Below, one piece after another: positions 42,605 to 50,689 of a DNA stretch of 64,000 nucleotides. How positions within the stretch are numbered: the first letter of the stretch is position 1; each line of letters begins with the position of its first letter. The notes under the pieces were generated by a model, which saw only the letters and a list, made by a program, of their open reading frames with translations, was not told where the DNA came from and made no database searches. A program made the position numbers and the translations under genes. The DNA is from Rhodanobacter lindaniclasticus (GTDB lineage Bacteria; Pseudomonadota; Gammaproteobacteria; Xanthomonadales; Rhodanobacteraceae), in assembly GCF_004799035.1 (NCBI RefSeq), contig NZ_MWIO01000025.1:62001-126000 (forward strand). Reading direction: 5' to 3'.

Positions 42605-44318
42605 GCAAGCTCTGCTCCCTCTCCTGCGACCAAAGGTCCCTGTGGGGCATCGCGGGGAAGAGCTGGGGTGGGGTGCTCTTCCGCACGCCGGAGCTACCCC
42701 CTCCCAACCTCCCCCTGCAAGCAGGGGGAGGAGCCAAGAGCATCTGCCCCCTCCCCTGCATCGCAGGGGAGGGTTGCGGTGGGGTGCTCTTGCTCTTCTG
42801 CTCCTGCTCGCACCGCTTGCCGCGAACGCCGAAGACGCCAACCCTGGCTACGACAAGATCGTCGACGCCGTCGTCGCGCGTTACCACCTGCCCGGCATCG
42901 CCGTCGGCGTGATCGAGAACGGCCAGGTCGTCTACACCCGCACCGTCGGCGAAACCGTCGCCGGCTCGGGCCAGAAGATCACCCCGCGCACGCTGTTCAA
43001 GATCGCCTCCAACAGCAAGGCGATGACCACCGCCCTGCTCGGCCGCCTGGTCGACCAGGGCAAGCTGCACTGGGACGATCCGGTGACGAAATACCTGCCG
43101 CAGTTCCGCATGCACGATCCGTGGGTCACCGCGAACATGCGCGTGGCCGACCTGCTCACCCATTCCAGCGGCCTGCCCGAAGGCGGCGGCGACCTGATGC
43201 TGTGGCCGGAGCCGAACGCGTTCACCCGCGCCGACATCATCCACGGCCTGCGCTTCATCAAGCCCGGCTACAGCTTCCGCGCGCAATACCAGTACGACAA
43301 CCTGCTCTACGTGGTGGCCGGCGAAGTCGCCGCCGCCGCGGGTGGCGCGTCGTACGAGACACTGATGCACCGCGAGGTGTTCGCGCCGCTGCACCTGGAC
43401 CGCTGCCAGGTCGGCGCGTGGAACCGCGACACCGTCGGCGACGTGGCCACGCCGCATCGTCGCGACGACGGGCGCAACGTGCCGATCCCCGAAGCCGCCG
43501 CAATCCCCGCGATCACCTCGGCCGCCGCCGGCGGCATCCGCTGCGACCTCACCGACATGCTGAGCTGGGCGCGCAACTGGCTGGTGCCCACCCCGGCCCA
43601 GCTCCAGTGGCTGTCGCCGCAGCAGCGCAAGACGCTGCAGGCGCCACACATGCTGATCCCCGTTTCCGCGCAGCGTCGCGCCTGGGACAACAGCCACATC
43701 ATGGCCTACGGCTACGGCTGGCGCATGGCCGACGTCGACGGCCAGTGGAACGTCTGGCACACCGGCACCTTGAACGGCATGTATTCGATGCTGTCGCTGC
43801 TGCCGGATCGCAACAGCGGCTTCGTCTTCATGATCAACGGCGAAGCCGACGACGCCCGCACCGTGCTGGGCGAAGTGCTGACCAAGCACTTCACCGCGCC
43901 GAACGATACGCGCGACGTGAACTGGTACGCCGACACACTGGAGCGCAAGTCGAAGCAGCACGCGGAGAAATCGCCGCTGCCGGATACCTCGACCTGGCAG
44001 GCCGCCACCACGACGGAAATGGCGGCGTGGACAGGCACGTATCGCGACCCATGGTTCGGTGACATCACGCTGTGCCCGCAGGACGGCAAGGTTCGCTTCG
44101 CCGCGAAGAAGTCGCCCGCGCTGACCGGCACGGCGATGCGGCTGGGCAAGCGCTACCTGGTGCATTGGGACAACGGCGAACTGGATGCGTGGCTGGATTT
44201 CAAGCCCGCTGCCGACGGCACGCCGATCTCCCTGCGCATGGCCAAATTCGATCCGGACGGCGACTTCAGCTCCGATTACGAAGACCTCGCTTTCCGGCGC
44301 GTCGGGGGTTGTCCATGA
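42591..44318 (+). CDS. Exported serine hydrolase, class-C beta-lactamase fold, with repeat-interrupted signal peptide
   Basis: A penicillin-binding-protein-like/AmpC-fold hydrolase (S12 family) with the nucleophile motif Ser140-x-x-Lys143 in KIASNSKAMT, the Tyr motif region in QYQYDNLLYVVAG, and the third motif as WHTGTLNG. A C-terminal lipocalin-like domain (about 470-575) follows. Its relatives are D-aminopeptidases, esterases and DD-peptidases. The ATG at 42591 has a good GAGG ribosome site and overlaps the dipeptidase stop. A hairpin-rich repeat (42613-42791) lies in frame between MRSTEQALLPLL and the hydrophobic ALALLLLLAPLAANA, giving a ~60-residue n-region. A TTG at 42774 could serve as an alternative start. 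Confidence 0.85.
   Translation: MRSTEQALLPLLRPKVPVGHRGEELGWGALPHAGATPSQPPPASRGRSQEHLPPPLHRRGGLRWGALALLLLLAPLAANAEDANPGYDKIVDAVVARYHLPGIAVGVIENGQVVYTRTVGETVAGSGQKITPRTLFKIASNSKAMTTALLGRLVDQGKLHWDDPVTKYLPQFRMHDPWVTANMRVADLLTHSSGLPEGGGDLMLWPEPNAFTRADIIHGLRFIKPGYSFRAQYQYDNLLYVVAGEVAAAAGGASYETLMHREVFAPLHLDRCQVGAWNRDTVGDVATPHRRDDGRNVPIPEAAAIPAITSAAAGGIRCDLTDMLSWARNWLVPTPAQLQWLSPQQRKTLQAPHMLIPVSAQRRAWDNSHIMAYGYGWRMADVDGQWNVWHTGTLNGMYSMLSLLPDRNSGFVFMINGEADDARTVLGEVLTKHFTAPNDTRDVNWYADTLERKSKQHAEKSPLPDTSTWQAATTTEMAAWTGTYRDPWFGDITLCPQDGKVRFAAKKSPALTGTAMRLGKRYLVHWDNGELDAWLDFKPAADGTPISLRMAKFDPDGDFSSDYEDLAFRRVGGCP
42613..42791. repeat. G/C-skewed hairpin repeat inside the 5' end of the serine hydrolase gene
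   Basis: Contains two perfect 11-bp hairpins: CCTCCCCCTGC/GCAGGGGGAGG (42708-42731) and CCCTCCCCTGC/GCAGGGGAGGG (42749-42773). It also holds two copies of GGTGGGGTGCTCTT (ending at 42680 and 42791). The block is low in coding character, yet its length keeps the reading frame open. It looks like a doublet of an intergenic palindromic element inserted into a signal-peptide region. Confidence 0.8.
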
Positions 44319-44366
44319 ATGTCTCGCCTTCCCCGACACAATTACGCGAAAAGCTCGTCGAAACCC

Positions 44367-44444
44367 GTAGGGCGGGCACCGCCCGCCGGCTCTTCGGCAC
44401 GGCGCAACGCGCTCCGCAAGGGCGGCGGGCAGTGCCCGCCCTAC
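44367..44444. repeat. REP-like palindrome, family A copy 2
   Basis: Has the same outer arms as the element at 12419-12486 (GTAGGGCGGGCACCGCCCGC at the left, AGTGCCCGCCCTAC at the right) and the same GGCTCTT after the left arm, with a different, longer centre. It lies between the two serine hydrolase genes. Confidence 0.88.
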
Positions 44445-44473
44445 GCATCGCCACAACCAAGGGGGCCTCCGCC

Positions 44474-45526
44474 ATGCACAGACTCTTCGTTGGCCTCGCC
44501 GTGGCCACCCTGCTCGCCGGCTGCGGCGGCACCAAGCCGGTCGACCCGGTCAACCTGTTGATGGCGCCCTACACCGGCGACGTGCCCGGCGCCTCGCTGC
44601 TGGTCATCAAGGACGGCAAGGCCGTGCTCGATCGCAGCTACGGCCTGGCGAATCTCGAGGACGACGACGAGACAAAGCCGGCGACCAATTACCGCCTCGC
44701 CTCGATCAGCAAGCAGTTCACCGCCGCGGCGATCCTGCTGCTGGCCGAGCAGGGCCGGCTCAAGCTGGACGATCCGGTGCGCCAATGGCTGCCCTCGCTG
44801 CCGGAGACGACCTCGGCCGTCACCCTGCGCCAACTGCTCGACCACACCGGCGGCCTGGTCGATTACGAGGATCTGATCCCGCCCGGCACCACCGGGCAGG
44901 TCAGCGACAACGACGTGCTGAGCATACTCTCCGCCACCCCGAAGACCTACTTCGCGCCCGGCACCGCCTATCGCTACAGCAACACCGGTTACGTGCTGCT
45001 CGGCCTGGTGGTCGAGCGCGCCTCGGGCTACAGCCTGCCGCTGTACCTGAAGCAGCAGATCTTCCAGCCGCTGGGCATGAACCACACGCTGCTGTACGAA
45101 AGCGGCGGCCCCGAAGTGGACGACCGCGCCTACGGCTACAGCGAGGTGAACGGGCAGTGGACGCGCACCGACCAGAGCGTCACCAGCGCCACCCGCGGCG
45201 ACGGCGGCATCTATTCCTCGGTCGAGGACCTGGCGAAGTGGGACGCCGCGCTGTACGACAACCGCCTGCTCAGCGACGCCTCGCGCAAGCTCGCCTTCAG
45301 CCCCCACGTGAAGGTCACCGGCGAGCCGTACGAGGCCAGCTACGGTTATGGCTGGCGCATCACCGGCGACACGCTGTGGCACTCGGGCGAGAGCATCGGC
45401 TTCCGCAACGTGATCGTGCGCTGGCCGAAGCAACACCTCACCGTGATCCTGCTCAGCAACCGCAACGAGCCGGAGCCCTACCGCACCGCGCTGGAGATCG
45501 CCAAGCCGTGGCTGCAGGAACCGTGA
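44474..45526 (+). CDS. Lipoprotein serine hydrolase, class-C beta-lactamase fold (350 aa)
   Basis: The N-terminus MHRLFVGLAVATLLAGCGG is a lipoprotein signal with Cys17 as the acylation site. The S12-type domain has Ser77-x-x-Lys80 in LASISKQFT, a Tyr motif in YRYSNTGYVLLG, and the third motif as WHSGESIG. It lacks the extra C-terminal domain of the upstream paralogue. Likely activities are D-amino-acid peptidase, DD-carboxypeptidase or esterase; the context favours trimming of murein peptides. The frame is open further upstream, but that part crosses a repeat and the end of the previous gene, so the ATG at 44474 is preferred. The stop overlaps the amidase start (TGATG). Confidence 0.88.
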   Translation: MHRLFVGLAVATLLAGCGGTKPVDPVNLLMAPYTGDVPGASLLVIKDGKAVLDRSYGLANLEDDDETKPATNYRLASISKQFTAAAILLLAEQGRLKLDDPVRQWLPSLPETTSAVTLRQLLDHTGGLVDYEDLIPPGTTGQVSDNDVLSILSATPKTYFAPGTAYRYSNTGYVLLGLVVERASGYSLPLYLKQQIFQPLGMNHTLLYESGGPEVDDRAYGYSEVNGQWTRTDQSVTSATRGDGGIYSSVEDLAKWDAALYDNRLLSDASRKLAFSPHVKVTGEPYEASYGYGWRITGDTLWHSGESIGFRNVIVRWPKQHLTVILLSNRNEPEPYRTALEIAKPWLQEP

Positions 45527-46290
45527 TGCGTGGTTCGCCCCGCTGGCCGCGCAGCGCTGCCATCGTGGTGCTGCTCGCCCTGCTCGCCGCCTGCGCCCCG
45601 CTGCCGCCGCGCAATCCGCTGGCGACCTGGGTACCCTCGCCCAACCACGACATCCGCCGCCCGGTGCTGATCGTGCTGCATTTCACCGACCAGCACTCGG
45701 CACGCGAGAGTCTGCACACCTTGCGCACGCAGAACAGCGGCGGCCCGGTCAGCGCGCACTACCTGGTCGGCGCCGACGGCCACGTCTACCAGCTGGTCGC
45801 CGATCAACTGCGCGCCTGGCACGGCGGCGGTGGCCGCTGGGGCACGATCACGGACATCAACTCCGCCTCGATCGGCATCGAGCTGGACAACGATGGACAT
45901 TCGCCGTTCGCGCAAGCGCAGATCGACAGCCTGCTGCGCCTGCTCACCGACCTCACCACGCGCCTGAACATCCCGCCCGCGCAGATCATCGGCCACCAGG
46001 ATCTCGCGCCCACGCGCAAGAACGATCCCGGCCCGCTGTTCCCCTGGCAGCAACTGGCCGCCGCGGGTTTCGGCCGCTGGCCGCAAGGCGTGCTGGTCGA
46101 TCCGCCCGCCGGCTTCGATCCGTGGATGGCGCTGGCGGTGGTCGGCTACCCGCTGGACGACCGCGCCGCCGCAGTGCGCGCGTTCCACAACCACTTCCGC
46201 GGCCTCGGCGGCGATGAACTCGACGCTCAGGACTCGCGCATCCTCTGGAACCTCGTGCAGCAGATCGAGGCGGGCGGAAACGACGACTGA
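45526..46290 (+). CDS. AmiD-like lipoprotein N-acetylmuramoyl-L-alanine amidase (254 aa)
   Basis: A lipoprotein signal (LLALLAACAP, Cys near residue 24) precedes an Amidase_2 domain with Zn ligands His52 (VLHFTD), His157 (IIGHQDLAP) and Asp167 (KNDPGP). A C-terminal segment (about 190-254) resembles a small peptidoglycan-binding helical domain. AmiD of E. coli is an outer-membrane lipoprotein that strips stem peptides from murein fragments. Here it would supply free peptides to the endopeptidase and dipeptidase of the same locus. It is the last gene of the rightward operon, coupled to the upstream hydrolase. Confidence 0.9.
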   Translation: MRGSPRWPRSAAIVVLLALLAACAPLPPRNPLATWVPSPNHDIRRPVLIVLHFTDQHSARESLHTLRTQNSGGPVSAHYLVGADGHVYQLVADQLRAWHGGGGRWGTITDINSASIGIELDNDGHSPFAQAQIDSLLRLLTDLTTRLNIPPAQIIGHQDLAPTRKNDPGPLFPWQQLAAAGFGRWPQGVLVDPPAGFDPWMALAVVGYPLDDRAAAVRAFHNHFRGLGGDELDAQDSRILWNLVQQIEAGGNDD

Positions 46291-46350
46291 GATCGCGCAA
46301 ACCGATTACCCCGCACCGGCGACCACCGCCGAACGCCCCAGCCAGAAGCC

Positions 46351-46380
46351 GGCGGGCGGTGCCCGCCAGCTCTTCCGCAC
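46351..46380. repeat. Decayed left half of REP-like family A
   Basis: GGCGGGCGGTGCCCGCCAGC followed by TCTTCCGCAC aligns with the start of the family A copy at 44367-44444 with about five differences in 30 bases. No matching right arm is seen. It lies between the converging amidase and efflux genes. Confidence 0.5.
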
Positions 46381-46412
46381 CCACAGCGCAAGGAAGGGAG
46401 GCGAGCGAGCGC

Positions 46413-49400
46413 CTACACCTGCAACCGATCGTTCGGTCGCGCCACCAGCGCATACAGCGCCGGCATCAGGTACATGCCGATCAGCAGCCGCGACAGCATG
46501 CCGGACACGATCACCAGCGCGAACGGCCGCTGCGAATCGGTGCCGACGCCGCTGGCGATGGCTGCCGGCAACAAGCCGAGCGCGGCCACCAGCGCGGTCA
46601 TCGTGATCGGGCGCAGGCGCAGGATCGCCGCCTCGTGCACCGCCCTGGCAATGTCCATGCCGCCCAGGCGCAGCTCGTTGACGCAGGAGATGTAGACCAC
46701 GCCGGTCAGCACCGATACGCCGAACAGCACGATGAAGCCGATCGCCGAGGACACCGAGAACGGCGTGCCGGTGAGCCACATCGCCACGATCGCGCCGAAC
46801 GGAGCGGACAGCAGCACGCCGACCACGGTGATGAACGGGAACTTGAAATTGCCGTAGAGCACGAACAGCAGGCCGAAGATCAGCAGCAGGGTCAGCGGCA
46901 GGATCACGTTCATCTGCGCGCGCGAGGCGGTGTATTCCTTGTACTCGCCGCCCCACTCCAGCCGGTAGCCGTGCGGCAGCTTCACGTCGTGGCCGACCCG
47001 GGCGATCGCGTCGTTCACCGCGCCGGCCAGGTCCCGCCCGCTCACCGAGAACTGCACGCCGATGTAGCGCGAACCGTTCTCGCGATAGATGAAGGAGGCG
47101 CCGTTGGCGATGCTGATGTCGGCCAGCTCCTTCAACGGAATCTGCTGGCCGCCGGGCGTGGCCACCGGGATCTCGCCGATCTGCTGCGGGTTGTCGCGGT
47201 ACTGCGGCTGCAGTCGCACCAGCAGGTCGAACTGTTTCTCGCCCTGTGCCACCTCGGTGGCCACGTCGCCGCCGATCGCCGCCTCGATCAGCTTGTTGAT
47301 GTCCTCGACGTTGAGCCCGTAGCGCGCGATCTTGGCGCGGTCGATCCTGATCGACAGGTTCGGCTGCCCCAGCTCGTGCACCAGGGTCAGGTCGGTGATG
47401 CCGCGCACCTTTGCCATCGCCTGCTTGATCGCCTTGCCCTTGGCCTGCAACACGTGCAGGTCCGGGCCGTACACCTTGACCGCCAGCGCGCTCTTCAGGC
47501 CGGTCTCGGCCTCGTCCACTGCATCCTCGGCCGGCTGGGTGTAGTTGAACTGGATGCCGGGAAACACCTGCAGCTTCTTGTCGATCGCCGCGATCAGGTC
47601 GGCCTTGCTGCGGTACTTGCCGTCCCACTGCGAATACGGTTTCAGGCCGACGAAGAACTCGTCGTTGAAGAAACCGGTGGAATCGGTGCCGTCGTCCGGA
47701 CGGCCCAGTTCGGAGCCGACCGTGGTGACTTCGGGGAAGGAGCGCAGGATCTGCCGGATCTGCGGCGAGATCTTGGAGGCCTCGTCGAAGGAGATGGTGT
47801 ACGGCATGGTGGCGCGTACCCACAGCGAGCCTTCGTCCAGATGCGGCATGAACTCCGCGCCGATGCCGCGCATCATCACCAGCGCGATCACCAGCAGCAG
47901 CAGCGAAGCCCCGGTCACCCGCCACGCATGCTGCTGCAGGCGGTCGAGCCAACGCACGTACCAGCCCTTGAACTTCTCGTAGATCGCGTTGCGCCGCTCT
48001 CGCACGCCACGGCGCATGAACAGCGCGCACAGCACCGGCAGCAGGGTCAGCGTCACCAGCAGCGAGCCGACCAGGGCGAAGATCATGGTGTCGGCCATCG
48101 GCTTGAACAGCGTGCCGGAAGGCCCGGTCAGCACGTAGATCGGCAGGAAGCTGGCCACGATCACCGCCACCGCGTAGACCAGCGGGCGGTCGACTTCCGA
48201 GGCGGCGCTCTGGATCACCTCGCGGATGTCGAACTCGGTGCCCTCCCGCGCGGCCAGTTCGCGGAAGATGTTCTCGACCATGAAGATCGCGCCATCGACC
48301 AGGATGCCGAAGTCCACCGCGCCGATCGACAGCAGGTTGGCCGAGGCACCCTTCAGATCCAGGCACAGGAACGCAAACAGCAGGGCCAGCGGAATCGTCA
48401 CCGCCACGATCAGCCCCGCGCGCACGTCGTAGAGGAAGAAGATCAGCACCGCGATCACCAGCGCCATGCCCAGCAGCAGGTTGTGCATCACCACCGCCTT
48501 GGTCTGGCCGATCAGGTCGGTGAGGTCGTAGAACGGGTGGATCTTGACGTCGTCGGGCAGCACCTCGCGGTTGAGCTCCCGCGTCTTCGCCTCGACCCGC
48601 TGCAGCACGTTCTCGGTCTTGGAGCCGGTCAGCGCCAGTACCACGCCCTCCACCGCGTCGTCCTGGCCCATGAAGCCGAACTCGCCCAGCCGCGGCGCGA
48701 TGCCGACCTGCACGGTGCCGACGTTCTTGACCAGGATCGGCGTGCCGTCGTGCACCGCCAGCACCACGTTGCCGATGTCCTGCACGGTCTCGAGCCGGCC
48801 CAGCCCGCGCACGTAGAAAAACTGCCCGCCCTGGGTGTAGAAGCCGCCGCCGGCGTTGCCGTTGTTGGCCGCGAGCGCGGCCTCGACCTGCGCCACCGAC
48901 AGGCCCAGCGCCGCGATCTTCACCGGGTCGAGCAGCACCTGGTACTGCATGGTGCCGCCGCCGAAACCGGAGTCGTCGGCCACGCCGGGCACCGAACGGT
49001 ACTGGGGCGCGACGACCCAGTCGTTCAGCGTCTTCAGCTCCATCGGCGAGCGGTCGGTGCTCTGCAGCACGTAGCGGTACACCAGCCCCGAGGGCGGCGA
49101 CATCGGCGACATCGACGAGGCCACGCCATCGGGCAGTCCGACATCCGGCAAGCGGTTGCGCACGCGCTGGCGCGCGAAATACGGATCGGTGCCGTCGGCG
49201 AAACCGAGCGTGACATCGGACAGGCCGTACAACGAGACGGAGCGCTTGGTGACCATGCCGGGGATGGCATTCATGCCCAGCTCCACCGGCACCGTGATCA
49301 GCCGCTCCACTTCCTCGGCCGAATGTCCCGGCCACTGCGTGACGATGTCGACCATCGGCGGCGACAGGTTGGGGTACGCGTCCATCGGCAGGATGTTGCA

Positions 49401-49538
49401 GGACCACACGCCGGCCGCGGCCAGGCCCAGCGCCAGCAGCACCATCAGCATGCGCTGCTGCAGCGCGAACGCGACGATGCGGTTGATCAGCGAGGTCGGG
49501 CGCGGCGGCAGCCCTTCGGGTGGGGTCTGCGCGCTCAT
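46413..49538 (-). CDS. Heavy-metal efflux RND pump, CzcA family (1041 aa)
   Basis: Inner-membrane proton antiporter of a tripartite efflux system. It has the 12-helix RND pattern with two large periplasmic loops, and the proton-relay motif in helix 4, Asp409-Phe-Gly-x-x-x-Asp415-Gly-Ala with Glu422 (DFGILVDGAIFMVEN), which marks the CzcA/CnrA-type metal pumps rather than the Cus copper type. Ions such as Zn, Co, Cd or Ni are likely, but the exact ion is not determined. Its start overlaps the stop of the adaptor gene (ATGA). The gene order outer-membrane protein, adaptor, pump is that of czcCBA. Confidence 0.92.
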   Translation of the reverse strand: MSAQTPPEGLPPRPTSLINRIVAFALQQRMLMVLLALGLAAAGVWSCNILPMDAYPNLSPPMVDIVTQWPGHSAEEVERLITVPVELGMNAIPGMVTKRSVSLYGLSDVTLGFADGTDPYFARQRVRNRLPDVGLPDGVASSMSPMSPPSGLVYRYVLQSTDRSPMELKTLNDWVVAPQYRSVPGVADDSGFGGGTMQYQVLLDPVKIAALGLSVAQVEAALAANNGNAGGGFYTQGGQFFYVRGLGRLETVQDIGNVVLAVHDGTPILVKNVGTVQVGIAPRLGEFGFMGQDDAVEGVVLALTGSKTENVLQRVEAKTRELNREVLPDDVKIHPFYDLTDLIGQTKAVVMHNLLLGMALVIAVLIFFLYDVRAGLIVAVTIPLALLFAFLCLDLKGASANLLSIGAVDFGILVDGAIFMVENIFRELAAREGTEFDIREVIQSAASEVDRPLVYAVAVIVASFLPIYVLTGPSGTLFKPMADTMIFALVGSLLVTLTLLPVLCALFMRRGVRERRNAIYEKFKGWYVRWLDRLQQHAWRVTGASLLLLVIALVMMRGIGAEFMPHLDEGSLWVRATMPYTISFDEASKISPQIRQILRSFPEVTTVGSELGRPDDGTDSTGFFNDEFFVGLKPYSQWDGKYRSKADLIAAIDKKLQVFPGIQFNYTQPAEDAVDEAETGLKSALAVKVYGPDLHVLQAKGKAIKQAMAKVRGITDLTLVHELGQPNLSIRIDRAKIARYGLNVEDINKLIEAAIGGDVATEVAQGEKQFDLLVRLQPQYRDNPQQIGEIPVATPGGQQIPLKELADISIANGASFIYRENGSRYIGVQFSVSGRDLAGAVNDAIARVGHDVKLPHGYRLEWGGEYKEYTASRAQMNVILPLTLLLIFGLLFVLYGNFKFPFITVVGVLLSAPFGAIVAMWLTGTPFSVSSAIGFIVLFGVSVLTGVVYISCVNELRLGGMDIARAVHEAAILRLRPITMTALVAALGLLPAAIASGVGTDSQRPFALVIVSGMLSRLLIGMYLMPALYALVARPNDRLQV

Positions 49539-50689
49539 TGGGTCTGCATGAAATGCAGGAAGATCGCGCCGTCCACCACGACCTTGTCGCCGGCGTGCAG
49601 ACCGTCGGGAATCTCGAACGAATCGTCGACGCGATCACCCAGCGTCACCGTGCGTTGCGCATAACCGCCGTCGGCCGCCGCCACGTACACGAACGGCAGG
49701 TTCTCGTCATCGCGCAGCACCGCCGACACCGGCAGCAGCAAGCCCGTGCGCGCGTCACCGGAGCGGATCTTCACGCGCACGTACATCTGCCGCTTGAGCA
49801 CGCCGTCGGGATTGGCGACCAGCACGCGGGCGCCGATCGAACGCGTATCGGGATCGACCACGGAGCCGACATTGGTCACCTTGCCCGGCATCGTCGCGCC
49901 ATCGCCGCCGACCTCGACGGTGGCCGCGTCGCCGTTCCTCACCGCCGCCAGGTCGTCGCCGAACAGCTGCGCCATCACCCACATGCTCGAGGTATCGGCG
50001 ACGGTGAAGCAGGGTGTCGAACCGGCCGCCAGCAACTGGCCGGGCGCGATCGACTTCTCCACCACGGTGCCGGCGATCGGTGCGCGGATCACGCCCTGGC
50101 CATGCGCCACCGGCTTGCCTTCGCGTATCGCCGCGATGGTTTGCGGATCGACATGCAAGGCCAGCAGCGCCTGCAGCGCGGCGTCGCGATCGGCGTCCGC
50201 TCCCGCTGCATCGGATTGCGCCTGCGCATGTTCGCGCTGCGAGATCGCCTGGTGCGCATACAGGTCGCGATCGGTCGCCGCCACCTGGTCGGCGGCATGC
50301 GCCGCGGCGAGCGCCTTGCGATACGCGCCGACGGCGGCGGCGAAGTCGGGCGAATCCACCCGCGCCAGCGGCTGTCCCGCCTTGACCTTGTCGCCCGGGT
50401 TCACCAGCACCGCGGTCACCGGACCGGAAAACGGCGCCAGCACCTGCGTGGCACGGTCGTGGTCGAAATCCACCACGCCGCTGGTTTCGATGCGGCGGTG
50501 AAAGCTGCTGCGCTCCATGGTCAGCAGATGGATGTGCTGGCGCTGCGCCGCGGTCAGCGTCACGTTGTGCGGCGTGTCGGCGGCGGCCTGGGGCGCGGCT
50601 TTCGACGAGCAGGCGGCCAGCGTCGACACGATCATCAGCGCAAGGGCGGGCGTGCGCCAGGACGACGCGGAGCAGGGTCTACTTTTCAT
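49535..50689 (-). CDS. RND efflux periplasmic adaptor, CzcB-like (384 aa)
   Basis: Membrane-fusion protein with a lipoprotein-like signal (MIVSTLAACSS), a biotinyl-lipoyl-like hairpin base (APFSGPVTAVLVNPGDKVKAG and, after the coiled coil of about 130-190, IRAPIAGTVVEKSIAPGQLL), and beta-barrel and membrane-proximal domains. It links the CzcA-like pump to the outer-membrane channel. An HQDxxE-type metal motif was not seen. The start overlaps the end of the upstream gene by 11 bases and the stop overlaps czcA, so the three subunits are made in a coupled way. Confidence 0.88.
   Translation of the reverse strand: MKSRPCSASSWRTPALALMIVSTLAACSSKAAPQAAADTPHNVTLTAAQRQHIHLLTMERSSFHRRIETSGVVDFDHDRATQVLAPFSGPVTAVLVNPGDKVKAGQPLARVDSPDFAAAVGAYRKALAAAHAADQVAATDRDLYAHQAISQREHAQAQSDAAGADADRDAALQALLALHVDPQTIAAIREGKPVAHGQGVIRAPIAGTVVEKSIAPGQLLAAGSTPCFTVADTSSMWVMAQLFGDDLAAVRNGDAATVEVGGDGATMPGKVTNVGSVVDPDTRSIGARVLVANPDGVLKRQMYVRVKIRSGDARTGLLLPVSAVLRDDENLPFVYVAAADGGYAQRTVTLGDRVDDSFEIPDGLHAGDKVVVDGAIFLHFMQTQ

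Noticed and set aside
44072-44473. Extended N-terminus for the lipoprotein serine hydrolase
   Set aside because: The open frame overlaps the previous gene out of frame and crosses a palindromic repeat. The lipobox directly after ATG 44474 marks the real start.
46359-49664. A 1101-codon open frame on the plus strand opposite the efflux pump gene
   Set aside because: Composition (His, Gln, Arg, Asp runs) is that of a complement shadow. The opposite strand encodes a full CzcA-type pump.
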